Shown here in pieces: positions 22,301 through 34,400 of a DNA stretch of 64,000 bases. Each line of letters opens with the position of its first letter. Positions within the stretch are counted from its first letter, which is position 1. Below the pieces are notes generated by a model. The model had not been told where the DNA came from. It did no database searches and saw nothing but the letters and a program-made list of their open reading frames with translations. Made by a program: the position numbers and the translations under genes. Source of the DNA: Craspedostauros australis (Eukaryota; Bacillariophyta; Bacillariophyceae; Mastogloiales; Achnanthaceae); NCBI GenBank assembly GCA_026770025.1, contig JAMXDE010000006.1:1612001-1676000 (forward strand), in the 5' to 3' direction.

Positions 22301-24097
22301 GCTGCTTTCTGTCTTTTTGCTGTGCTCGGATTGGTATGTATCGCCAGAGAGAGAGAGAGAGAGAGAGCGAGAGGGTGGTTGTCTCTGGGATGTGGTGTCT
22401 GACAGCAGCTGTCAGGTGTGATGCTTGATCGTTCTTTGCTCTGTGCTTTTCTTGGTGAAGAACTGTGGAGTCAGATGTGATGAATGAATGGATGGATGGA
22501 TGCCTGTTGAATACGGTATGGATTTGTGTGTCAATCCAACAAAGAAGGATTTTGGGATTTTATGATCTCACAACAACAGAAAGAGAGAGCTGGTGATGAT
22601 GGTGATGATAATGGCGGTGGTAGTAGTTCCTATTATCTGTCTGATTGTCTCTCCCAACCGACTTGCGAACCAACCTCGACAGATACACAGAACACCCATC
22701 AGCGATGCAAACACCCACTTCCTGACACGATCTGTCCAAACACGGCGGAACTGCCCGACGTCGCTGATGCGAGGGTTCTTCTCGCATCATGTTCGATCTG
22801 CTCGGTTTGACAAAGAAGAAGACGAAGAGGAAGGAAACAGCGGAGACGACGACGAGGGGCGGAACCTGACATGGCATCATGTGGAGGGACAGAAGGAACA
22901 AGCCTCACACAGTCCAGTCCACAGTTCTGCGCGCAAAACACAAAAGAACACACTGCATTTTTGGTCGCTGTCGTTTGTGACAACACGATGTCACACGGCT
23001 GACTCATCTCGTTTGGGGTTGACGTGTCCTCTTCGCTCTTAACGGATACGTACGCGACCGTTATACACGACAGTTCCGATTCTATCGTTCGAATTCCGAT
23101 TCAGGCTTCCAATAATAACGTAGATATAACGTCAATATTGAATCACGGTATTGCGCGCTGGATGAAGTCCCGGTTGGTGCCAGAAGAACGAAATCGAGTT
23201 TGCGTGTTTGAGATGGTGCAGAGCAATCGTTGGCCGCAGGCAGATGGAGACGATTCGATAGCTTTCCATCTTTGGCAGAACATGGAAGCATCCACCGTAT
23301 TGTACGTACTCGCACAGAAGACTCAGGGATTCAGACGAGCAGAATAGAGATGGTGGACGAAGAAAAGGATGGAGGAATGTAGTCTATGTGGTACAACAAC
23401 AACAATGATTGGACCATGTGAATCTTTTTCGATTTCTAGTCGTACCCCACACGATGTCCTTGTGGATTCGACAACAGGCCATGCATCGATCTGTCGATGG
23501 ATGCTCTTTGCCGTGAATGGGTGTATACCATGGGGTGGCCGTTTGTGTCCACCCCTGCCATCTGCTTCAGGAAATCGTGCCAAATGGTCTTCTCCACAAG
23601 ATTCGTGTTGTCCTCGGTACATGCGTTCCCTCAGTTTCATCTCTGCTGGCATTTGTGCAGTGAATGTGGAGCAAAGCGCATGCACTCGGAGTGTATGCAT
23701 TGTGCACACCCACGAAAGTGCACCATACATCTCTTCTTGAGTGGGCAATATGTGTCCTCGCACCATCGAGTGCAGCTAATAACGCTCCGGACGATGCCTC
23801 AATTGGATGATGCGATCGCATTGTGGCAATCCCGAGAATCTCAGTTCGTAACTGTCACGAATGCTCGTGAAATGCACAGTGTGTAACATCGCGCCTGATG
23901 AATGAGGCAGCCATCATTCCCACAAATACGAGAGAGAGAGAATGTCTTCTCTCCGTATTCCACGCCATGCGTGCATGTGCTGTCTCTTGCTTGACGAATT
24001 GGATGTGTGCATCACAACCGCATTTGTTGGGTGAGCTTCATTGTCGATCGAAGCCGATCACTGCGACAACATCGGCTCCATCGAAGGAGCACGTCCA
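22301..24097. other. Intergenic, no gene recognised
   Basis: Just upstream of the phosphate carrier ATG is a (GA)n microsatellite (about 22339-22372). Low-complexity ATGGTGATG-like repeats occur near 22590-22620. ORFs of 80-150 codons on both strands (for example 23323-23766 minus) carry no recognised domain. A (GA)n run is at about 23930-23940. Confidence 0.5.
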
Positions 24098-24421
24098 TTA
24101 TCGCCTGACTCCAGAATCGTTGGTGATACGACTCCATGCGGCTCGGTCGGCCTGGTTGAATTTCTGCTGCACCTGCTGCACGCAATCGCGGCCCGTCACC
24201 AGCAACCGCGCCAGGATCAGCGGATCTCTCTCCTCCTTGGCGCTCTCAAACTCCTGACGTGCTTGCTGCTTGAGCCGGATGTTCCATGGCTGGCCATTCT
24301 CGTCGCACCAATGAAAGTGCTTCGCCGTGCGCAGGATCTCGCGGTACAGGCTGCGGGCTTCGGCGCTGTGGGAGGCGTAGTTCGTCACCCTCTGGTTTGG
24401 GATCCAGACTCTCGGAGGCAT
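24098..24421 (-). CDS. LYR-motif (Complex1_LYR-like) protein, probably mitochondrial
   Basis: 107 aa from the ATG at 24421 (the open frame continues upstream without an ATG). The L-Y-R tripeptide is at residues 25-27 in ARSLYREILRTAKHFHW, the typical start of a Complex1_LYR helix bundle. A later helix (DPLILARLLVTGRDCVQQVQ) and the small size fit LYRM proteins. These bind mitochondrial acyl carrier protein and support Fe-S cluster insertion or assembly of respiratory complexes. The exact LYRM type cannot be told. A GCAGAGCAGAGTACTC motif lies ~115 bp upstream. Confidence 0.75.
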   Translation of the reverse strand: MPPRVWIPNQRVTNYASHSAEARSLYREILRTAKHFHWCDENGQPWNIRLKQQARQEFESAKEERDPLILARLLVTGRDCVQQVQQKFNQADRAAWSRITNDSGVRR

Positions 24422-25057
24422 GGCCAGCAAGCTCGGGGAGTTGGCTTGGGTTGCGTGCAGCGTCAGTCTTCTCTTGTGGATGTATTCTTTGTCACTGCAC
24501 AGTCGGTGAGTTGGAATTCAATGCGCAATGAAGTGTAGCAGAGCAGAGTACTCTATCGTAGGGAGAGGTTCACAAGAAGAGATGTGTGGTCGGCAGTGTG
24601 GAGGTGTTGTTGGTGTTGGTGGTGTTGTTGATTGTGGCGGTTGTTTCCTTCCGTCCTCCTCCCTTTGTCTCTTGTGTGTTGTTGTTGTGACATCAGAGGC
24701 CAACGCGAACATTTCCGCAGAACCGCATGACGTCATGGCGTTGATGCATGGAAGAGTCTGGCCTTGTCGCGTCAAGAAATCTAATTGGAGTTAGATTCAA
24801 GTAGACTGGGATGAAATGCTACATCGAACTGAATTGCCCACGCAAGCGCACAGAGTATGATACCGTACGCGGTAGGTAGCTACTCTGCCCGCACCCTGAT
24901 CCGAGATTGTTGAATCGCAAGAAGGCCAACATTCCAATGACTATTAATACGCAGGAATGTCATGCATACAGGCTCGTTTGGAATGCTTGACCATGCTGAA
25001 TCAGGTACCACACCTGAATCACCGCCCATTCCAAACTCCATTCCGCTCAAATCAACT
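24422..25057. other. Intergenic between LYR and MATE genes
   Basis: Contains a GT-rich low-complexity stretch (about 24597-24650) and the inverted-repeat-like GATACCGTACGCGGTAGG at about 24859-24876. No gene was recognised. Confidence 0.45.
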
Positions 25058-27317
25058 CTACGCTTCTTTGTTGTTCATTTGCGGATCTTGGTGCTGATGT
25101 GCCGAGTCCTTCCTGTGCCTCAAGGATAGCATGGTCCCGATGATGGCAGTGATGCAGCGTCCAGCAAATAGCGTGTTGATGCCCCTGGCCCAGATCCCGA
25201 CGATGGTGGTGGCAGATCGGATCTGATATGCCGACAGGATGGTGGCGACGGTGGTACCTGCTGCCAGCAACCGAAATTGCTTGCCACCAACGGCCAGCGA
25301 TTCGGCGACCAGCGTGATGCTGACAAGCAGCTGCTGCCAAGCCAGATGCGGCATGAGAGCGACGAGATTGGCACGGATGGCGAGGTCGGTTGTGAAAAGC
25401 TTTGGCAGGACGGATGAGAGGCTCAGGAGGAGGGAGGTCGTCATCAAACCTTGCACGACAGCGTATCGCGCCATGTAGGAGGCCAAGGATCGCATCCTGC
25501 GCAGGTTGTTTTTGGATTGGCTCATGAGGACCTGTCCTGCGACGGCCGAACCGTCCAACAAAAGAGCGCACACCAGCCAACATGAAAGCGCGACTTGGTG
25601 CGCAGCAACATGTGACTGTCCGATGCGGGTTGCTCGGGCTGTGGCGTATGCCCACTGTGGCGACAAAGTATTATATTATTTGAGGAGAGTGGATTAGAGG
25701 AGAGGAGAGTAGAATGCAGTACAGGCGTGTGTCAGTGCATGAAGGGATGGGATGAAGATCATTCCGATTGGTGATGGCATGGTTGATGGAATGTTAGACG
25801 GAAGGGTCTGTTAGTCAATGCTTCACAAATGCAGCAGCGACGCATCGCAGTATAGTTGCTGGTGCTGACCCAATACTAGTACAACCACGGCGTGTCTTTC
25901 AATCCATGCATACAAAGACGCTTACCCCGAGCAGCAGGCTGCCTTGCTTGCAGATCATCGCGAGGTTCGCCCCGATGATGGATCGCAGAATCCGCGGCCT
26001 GTTGACCGTCGACTTGGCATCGCGTTTTGGCAACATCTTGCGTCTGCGCAGAAAGTACAGATACACGAGCGCCGCTCCGAGCTGCGAAAGGGCCGTCGCC
26101 GCGGCGGCGCCACGCACGCCAAGTCCGAACGTAAACATGAGGAGGGGGTCCAGCACGAGATTGAGGAAGGCCGCGACGGCGCTGGCCGCAAGCGGGATGC
26201 GCGTGTTGCCGTAGCCACGGAATGCGCCTTCCGACACGACGATCGACAGCACCGCCGGAGCAGCGAACATGCGCGTGCTGAGATAGGCCAGGGCTGGTCG
26301 GAAGAGCACGGATTCCTTGGGCACTCCCATGGCGGCCAAGCACCATGGTCCCAGCGCGTTGAGGAGGAGGAGCAGAGAGAGCCCGAGCGTGATGCCGAAT
26401 CCCAGGGAGATCTTCACGATCTGCTGTCGTTCGTCATCGCTGGCCGCGGATCCCACCAAGGAGGTCGTCGCGGCGGTCGTGGCTCGGAAGGCGTTGAAGG
26501 TGAGGTGGAAGATGGACGTGCACGGGCCTAGCGCCGCCAGTTGCACGATCCCCAACCTCCCAACGTACGCGGTATCCATCAGACTGAGCAACGGGTCGGC
26601 CATCATGCCGATCAAGGCAGGCAAGGCCAGATTTCGAACCTGCCGCGACCATTGGATCTGCGACACCTCATTCAGCGCATCATTGCTTGCACCTCTATTG
26701 GCGCGTCCATCGCCGCCATCTGCGTTGCCGGTGTCGCAGCTGCCGTCGAAGCTGCCATCTGATGACGAAGACTGACTACTCTCGGCCAGTATCCTGGTGG
26801 AAGACGACGGCTGCCGGAAGTCGGGCCGACCACGAACGGGAGCACGAATGGAACTGCATCGGCTATTGGCTCCTACGTGTCCATGATGATGATTCCGCCC
26901 CCGCTGCTGCCGATGCCGGAACGTCTGTCGCACCTGATGTTGGCATGGCGCTGCGACGCCACTCAAATCGTGGAGGCAAGTAGCACTCGTGGGTCGGTGA
27001 ACGAATCCATCCACGGATTGCTGCTGCGCTGAACACCATGTCACCAACACAAGGATGGCAATCCGTCTGATCTTGCGATTGGTGCTGTTCCTGCGGTTGG
27101 AACAGGGCCGGCAACGATCATGATGGGCATAATGGGCATGGCGGTCATGATGATCTCGATGATGATGACCAAGAGGACTGCAACGACAAGAAGCACTTGT
27201 GCACTTGTTCGTTCTTGTTCTAATGTGGCGAGGATGAAGATGTGACCGTGGATGTGAACATTGATGTGAATGTAGTTTCAGTTGAAGATGAGAAAGTCTG
27301 TGGCAAGGACTCTCCAT
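25058..27317 (-). CDS. MATE-family efflux transporter (DinF-like), possibly plastid envelope
   Basis: Two exons: 27317-25926 and 25654-25058, with a 271-bp intron (GGG|GTAAGC, CCACAG|TGG). Splicing joins SLLLG to WAYATARATRIG, restoring a conserved MATE segment. Twelve membrane helices of the DinF branch are expected; clear signs are RNLALPALIGMMADPLLSL, DTAYVGRLG, EGAFRGYGNTRIPL and FGLGVRGAAAATALSQ. The family exports organic compounds in exchange for H+ or Na+. The start is uncertain. The ATG at 27317 gives a ~75-residue His/Arg-rich leader before RRIAILVLVTWCSAQ and DGFVHRP, which looks like a signal peptide plus plastid-transit junction. A short 5' exon spliced to the CCGCAG at about 27088 is possible. 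The copia LTR begins ~300 bp upstream. Confidence 0.83.
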
Positions 27318-27617
27318 CTCTTTGTTGACGTGCAAGTCGGCGTCGACGCCGATGCTGTCTGCTTGCTGTCTGTGCTTGGTCAAGCGAGAGAGAGAGAGAG
27401 TGCCGGAAGAGAGATGATACTATCCCGTAATAGTATTATACGACCTACTCTATGACTATTGGTATGACAGATCGCTGTTATTCGTTGGGTTGCTCTCTTG
27501 TCAGTTGCAAGAATGGTTGTCGCCAGAAAAGACGTCTGCTGTGCAGTAATGTTTGGCGAAGAGAGAGGGACACGACAGATCCAAAAGATCCTCCAATAAC
27601 AACGCGACAACCGTAAC
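27318..27617. other. Upstream region of MATE gene, cut by the retrotransposon
   Basis: Contains a (GA)n run at about 27386-27400. It ends at the direct repeat CAACCGTAAC (27608-27617), which occurs again at 37094-37103 on the far side of the retrotransposon, so the original promoter region continues at 37104. Confidence 0.5.
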
Positions 27618-28382
27618 AACCAGCGAGAATAGAGGGCAAATGAAGTCCGGTTGTGTCCGGCTTTGCCTTCCAGTGTCGGACTTTGGCAGGTCAAAAGGGG
27701 AAGTGAAACTGCCAACGTCAGCGCGGTTAAACGTAGTGTGACCACGAACGTAGATGAGACGATTGAGAATGTGTTTTGAGTTGATTTGGTGGTTGTAAAG
27801 CTTGAGTTTTGTAAGATTGTTGTTTTTATGAGATTGTTTTGGTTGAAGGTTGGAGAGGAAAACGAGATGGGCTGGTCATCACACTGCTCTGCTGTTGGTT
27901 GTCGCTGTTCATGGTCTTGTACATTTGAAAAATTGCTCCACAATCCCCAGGCGATGAAACCACGATGCTTCATCGCTCTTGGCAGGTTTGAGAGCTGATT
28001 CTCCAATTGTTGGAGTGAAGGTGCGGGTGTTCCATGTCTTAGTCTTGTTCCAATTTTGCAGGATAGTCTTGCTTTTGATCCAAGACCGGCACATCCTGCA
28101 TGGAAGATGTCAGTTTCATACATATGTAATCTTGGAACACATGGCAAAGAGGCAAGTGAGAAGCATCAACTGTGCATGCAGGATGAGTCATGCACTTGTA
28201 TTCTTGCAGACAGATGCCTTCACATATGTAGTCTCTTTTGGAGGTAGAGTGCCTGTCCATTTGTTGCTCAATCGTGTGTACTGGTGGTAGTACAGACAAT
28301 TCGGTCACCGGTCAATGGGGACATGAAGGGAAAATACCAATTTTCAGCAATTTTTCAGTGACATCATGGTATATTGCAACTC
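27618..28382 (-). repeat. 3' LTR of the complete copia element
   Basis: 765 bp, identical by eye to 36330-37094. On the minus strand it follows the purine tract CGAGAGGGAGAG (28391-28380), as a 3' LTR should. It contains an inverted-repeat stretch, GATGAAACC...GCTTCATC, near 27953-27975. Confidence 0.9.
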
Positions 28383-28391
28383 TCCCTCTCG
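28380..28391 (-). other. Polypurine tract of the copia element
   Basis: Minus-strand CGAGAGGGAGAG directly before the 3' LTR. It is the expected RNase H-resistant primer for plus-strand cDNA synthesis. The overlap of two or three bases with the LTR repeat reflects the uncertain border. Confidence 0.6.
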
Positions 28392-28448
28392 ACAAGCAAT
28401 GGGACCCGTATCGTGAAAAACCTCTTCTTCTTCAAACCATCTCACCGT

Positions 28449-31400
28449 TTACCATCCCATGAGCAATTTGCGAAGAGACTCAAATATCTCCCGCACTGAG
28501 CCCTTGGTAAAGATGTCGGCGATTTGTTCTGCGGATGCCACGCGCTGGATCTTGATGAAGCCCTCCTTCACCCAGTACCAGAAGAAATGCCACTTCACAA
28601 GAAAGTGCTTGGTGCGATTTGTGATGTGATGCTTCGTTGCGAGTGAGATACACGCGTTGTTGTCTTCAAACACGGTGCACTGGAGATGCGTGAGCAACTC
28701 CTGCTTGAGTCCGGTGCGGGCGGCGACCTCCCGAATGAGCTGTTGTAGTGGAATGAGGGCTCGCATTGCCATTGATAGCGCAGCATATTCGGCCTCAGTT
28801 GTAGAGAGAGCTATCTCGGTCTGCAGCTTGGACCGCCAGATTAGAGGACATCCTCCAAGGATAATGATGTATCCAGTACGCGACTTGACTGATGTAGGGT
28901 TATCGTCGGGCTCTCGATGATGTAGCCCAGCAAAATCAGCATCGACGTAGCATTGCAGGTCCAGCTTGCCAGATGGCCGGATGATGGTGCCTTGTGCCTT
29001 GGTTCGCGCAAGGTACCGCACGATGGTCTTAAGCGCCCTGGCGTGGGATTGCTTGGGAGAGTGGCTGAAGCGTGCTGCTTGGGACACAGCAAACGCAATG
29101 TCTGGCCTTGTGTTGGTTGCCAAGTACAGCAGCATACCGATGATAGACCGATAGTTCCAAGATTCCTTCATCGCTTCTCCATCCGGATCACTACCGAGAG
29201 CTGCTTTGGTAGCAGGAATCCAGTTTGGGTTGCACGCTTCCATTCCAGTTGCCGCGATAATCTTATCGATCAGTCCTTGCTGAGACATGTGGATCGATCC
29301 GTCGCGGTTCTTATCCAGTTTGATTCCAAGGAACTCGTTGAACGTTCCTTCCTTGGTCAGCTCGAAGCCGCGTCTGGTCATTGACTGGATGAAATCGTCG
29401 ATGTCCTTCTCGTGTGGTGCTGCAATGCCTGCGTCGTCCACATATAGTGCCAGCATCATCCCAGGGCGCAAGAACAGACAGGGGTCCTGCTCGCTGGCCT
29501 TGAACCCTTCAGCTGTTAGTGCTCGCAGTAGGTGCTCATGCCAGAGCCGAGGGGCCACTGTCAAGCCATATAGGCTCTTTCGGAGCTTGAGACATACGTT
29601 GGGTCCGTTGGTTGACCGAAAGCCCCGAGGTAGGTGGATGTAGATGTCTCGATGGATGGCGGCTTGGACGAAGGCGCTCACAAAGTCGATTGACACAGTG
29701 ACCCATCCAAGGAGAATTGCGGTGATTAGGAAGACGCGGACCGACGGCCAAGCGACCACAGGAGCAAGAGTGGATTCCGTTTCGTCCACAAGGTCGCCTC
29801 GAACGCAGAACCTGGCCTTGTGCTTCTTGATGGATCCGTCAGGTCGGCGCTTGCGACGGAACACCCAGGTACCCGGTGCGATCTTGCCAACTGCTTCAGC
29901 CTTGCTGACCTCGACCCATGTGCCCTTGGAGACCAAGTCTGTGACTTCTTTCTTGGCTGCTTCCATCCATTTCTCTCTGTCTTCGTCCTTCATAGCTTCA
30001 TCGAAGGAAAGGGTGTCGGGGTCTGTTGGTGATGCTTTGAAGCTGCTCGGTCCCTCGCTCAGCTCCAGGTGGCCGTTAGACATCAGGAAGACGGCTTCGG
30101 ATCCTGAGATGGATCTGCCAGATGGGTCGGATTCGCCGTCCTCATTCATCGTCAGAAACGCATATTCCTCTGCTCCGTTGGTGTCGCAGGCGGTCATGGA
30201 TGGATCTGCGAGCTGCGGGATGGAGTCGATCCACAGGCATTGCTCAACGTCATCTGCATCATGGTCGCTGGTGTCTTGTTCAGCGGAATCGGGCATGTTG
30301 CTGTCAGGGTTGTCACTGGACCTGGAGGCATTGGATTGGGAGTTCTCTTCGCCATTGGGAGAGACTCGAGGCAGCCCTTCCGGAGGATCTATATTGTGGC
30401 CTGCAGCTACCTGAGTCCACCAGTCTCTGAGCTCATCAAAGTCGAAGTTGGTTGAGTATGCGTCAAGTCCGTAGTGCTCAATGATGTGAAGCGCGGTGAG
30501 GAGATTTGCGAGTTGATCGATCTCATTTTGCAAGTCCTGAGGCAGAGCGAACTCCTCTTCCTGTTGGTTGTCTCTCCTGTCTGGATCTCTCCCATCGTCT
30601 TGTACAGCCATGTGCACCATGATTCGATCTCCTCCTTCATCGATATCATCATTGTCGCTCCAGTCTTGCTGCAGCAAGCGACCATGTACTGCGTAGATGA
30701 TTTCAGACATGTCTGCGATCTGCCAGCGAAAGTGGTTGTCCGGCGAGTCGTAGAGAGCCAAAGTGGAGAGTGCAGTCCTGATCATATCGCAGGCAGCTTC
30801 TTCAGCGGCAGTCAAGCGGGCTCTGGCATTGCTGTCCACTTGTGCGATGTGTGGATTGATACGTCCACAGGAGTCCTGTTTGAGTTTTTCAAGCTCGGAC
30901 ATGGAAGTTGTCATGTGGATTGCTGCTTCCTCAATGCTGTGCAGTGGTTCAGTGATTGGGCTGTTGCTTCCGTTGGCTCCTTTCAGGAGTTCAATCGCTG
31001 AGAGAATCGAGCTTGACAAGTGGGCGGCCGTCACAGCATCAATGGATGGTGAGGTCTGGTGAATTGGTTGGCAGACGAAGGCCTGAGCCATGCCACCCAT
31101 CTGGCTGTATTCAAGGCGTTGTGGAGGAGCTCTCTTTCTGGGGTTGGATCGTCTTGCTTCAATCCGTGCCGATCGACGGACTGGTTGCTGCTGTCGATTT
31201 CGTCTGCGACGCTCCCTCTGTTGAGGTGCTGGGTTCGATGCGATTGGAGATGTTGCTGGCTGAGCCTTCGCTGAGCTAGCATCAGGTGTCTCCACGCTGG
31301 GTCTGTCATGGTCCATGGTGTCCTGATCGTCAGATGGGAGTGGCATGGTGTCGTTGTCGTCACCCCTGTCGTCATGAGCAGCCTCCCTGCGCGATGGTGG

Positions 31401-34400
31401 GACTGAGTCTCGCAAGTTGGCCTTCTCCATATTGTTCTGGCCTTCTCTTGGTGCATCAGTTGCAGCACTTGTTGGTTGAGCTGTTGGTGGTGCAGAGACT
31501 TCATCCGGCGCTGGTGCAGTATCTGATGGTGATGGTGGGAGCTCCGGTCCAAGTTCCACAGGAAGCGGCTCTGATGGTCGATGATCCGCATTTGCTTGCT
31601 CTGCGAGTTGGCGATTCAGATCCTGGTCATGGCTGTCCTGCTCCTCTGTTTCCTGATCCTGCTGCTCGAGGCGTTCCAAATCTTCTTCATCAAAAGGGAA
31701 CTTGTACTCGGTATCTCCAAACAGATTCCTCCATTGATCCGAGTTATAGTTGGGAAGGTTGGATGGATCCGAAGGCACTGTGGCAAACCAGTCGTCAAAC
31801 ACCACATGAAATTGAGGTGTGATGCTTCCAGTCTTGAGATTCAGAACCAGTGGGACGGTAGAGGAGTGCTTCTCGGAGAGGCCGACGTGCACAAAACGAT
31901 CGCTCCGGGCCTTCCATTTTGGAATCTTCTTCCCATCTCCAACTCTGTGATCCAGCACATAAGTGGGGCATCCCCAGACGTGTAGGTTGTGAAAATGTTT
32001 CTGTGGGAAGCGAATTCGGGCAAGGATGTCGAAGGGAGAGAGGCCGTTCGCGAGGTTTGGCAGCCGATTGAAGATGAATGCGGAATGACGAATTGCCATG
32101 GGCCAGAGTGGCACGACGTCCAGTTCGGGCCAGTGCAGAGTGGCATGGAGCATCATGGTTCGAGCGCTTGACACAACGGTACGAATGCTTCGTTCGGCGA
32201 TGCCGTTGTGGTGATGCGCTCCGCGTCCTGCATATCGATGGGATTGATGGAAGTGTCGAAGGTGGTCAGCATAGTCTGATGAGGTGAATGCCCTTCCATT
32301 GTCGCTTTGGTATTGTTGGACAACAATGCCGAGATCTCGACACATGCTCTCGAACTTCTCCTTTGCTCTGATCATGTCTTGAGAAGATGTAGACAGGACT
32401 GGCTCAGCGAAGATGAATCCTGAAGCATGGTCGACGAATACGATGCCGGCTCCGTACATTTCGTCATCGCTCCCTTTTCCATATCCCGAGAAGAGTCGTC
32501 CCTTTCCACCCCCTTCAAAATGATCCACAGAGACGAGTTGGCCAGGCCGAAGATTACCGAACTTGATGGCTCCCTCTCGATCACGTACTGGTCGGTGCAG
32601 ATGGCCCGGGCTTGAGCGACAGACTTGTTTCCCAAACTGGCATGCTGCGCACTTTGGAAGTGTGGCGAGGCGGGAGGCGCTTGCTTGTAGCTTGCGTGCG
32701 GCTTCGGTGTGCGCCAGGGTTCCCGAACGAAAAAGGTGCTGGATCTTCCGCATGTCATTGTGGCCCAGGCGTTGGTGCCAACGCAGCAGCTCCTTCTGTG
32801 GTTCGGACAGGTTGCGGTTGGCGGAGGAAACAGTAGTGATGGTTGCATTGAGGGCATGTGGAATGTGCTCGGTCAATGACTTCATGTTGTATGCCTTGGA
32901 AGTTGGAAGCTTGTTCTTGGGATTGATCTCGATGTTGATCTCTCCCTCTCTTCCTTGGACCTTCCACCTGCCATTCACATACTGCAGCTCGCCTGGATAC
33001 ATTCTTTCGAACACAGAGGTGCTGATGATCTTGGCGTTGCTTCTTGGCACATAGTATGCCGGGAATTTGAGACGGCGAATGTTTCCTCTCGTGTCTTGGA
33101 TGCCCCATTCCACGGTTCCCACCAAGTGGTCAGATCGTCCTCCAAACAGCCCTGTCAGTTTCTTGACTTGGTTTCCAATTGGCCTTCTGGGTTCGGAGAC
33201 GAAGTCGGACTTGTCATGTGAGATACAGACGGTGGATCCGCTGTCCCAAATGACATCACATATCATCTTGGCTGGAAGGACGTTGGCGAGCTCGTCTGAG
33301 CTGTGACGGACAGCCGAGAAACTCGTGATAGAGGATGGTCCATCGTGTGTGCACACAGAATTTGACGGAGGCGCGTCCTCAGGCTTGAAGTAGGTGCTGA
33401 GGATCTGGGCCAGTCTGCTGGTTTGTTTCTCGGTGAGTCGCTGTCGCTGAGCAGGAGCAGGAGCATCAAATACCATCATTCGCTGACGCTGATTGCGATG
33501 TTTCTTCTTGGATGGTCCTTGCACTTCATGTCGACGAATAGGAACGGCTCTGGTTCCGAACCTGGCACCATGGCTGATGGAATTGGCTCTTGGCCGTGGG
33601 TTGGAGAAAGCCGTGCTTCTGAATCTGTGCTTGTTCCGGTTGTTCTCAAGACCGATCACACGATGACTGCGTCGCCTCAACCCAGCTGCTCTTGCTCTGG
33701 GATGCATGTTGGTTGATGCATGCATTGCAGATACTGGAGGGTCGAAGCGAGAGCGGTGGTGGCGGAGACGAATCGGAGCACGACGATGAAAGTTGATCCA
33801 ATCCTTGGGTTGGGCTCGGTCACGACGGCGATCTTTCTTTTCCCAATAGGCTTCGCAGCGGCGTTGCCAACGAGGCTTGGGAACTGGACCATCAGGGTGG
33901 CGAGGCATGTCATGGTGCTTGCGTGCCAGGTATGTTGCAGTGACCATCCATGCTGCAATCGAGGCTGTCTCCCACCCATGCATGACTGCAAAGATGAGGA
34001 CCTGGATGAGCAGTGGAATGAAAAGAGGAAAGGCACCAATGAGGAGAGCCAATGGACCAAGGTAGGCCTGGATGATTTGGAACCACCCAGATGGACTTTC
34101 TTCCATCACCTTGTAGACGTGCCATTCGGTGGAATCGAATGTGACTGTGTTGGCAGCGGTCTCGCTCTTGTTCTTGTTCTTGTCCTTGTCCTTGAAGTCG
34201 CTTCTGTGCTCGCTGGTGCCATGGGAGGTGCGCCAACGCTTGCACTTGGCACACCACTTGAAAGTGGAGCTCCTGACAACCTTCTGGTGCGGTTCACCCT
34301 TGGAAGGGGGAACAGAACGCCAACTGGTGTTGGAAGAACCCTTTTTCGCGTTGTTGGAACCCTTCTTGCCTTTGCTGCTGTGGTTGAAGCCTGCACCTTT

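Noticed and set aside
22593-23042. 149-codon plus-strand ORF with hydrophobic start
   Set aside because: The apparent signal peptide comes from ATGGTGATG-type low-complexity repeats, and the rest lacks codon bias.
27380-28147. 255-codon minus-strand ORF spanning the 3' LTR and MATE upstream region
   Set aside because: Most of it lies in the LTR and recurs at 36326-36859. It is chance open frame in non-coding LTR sequence.
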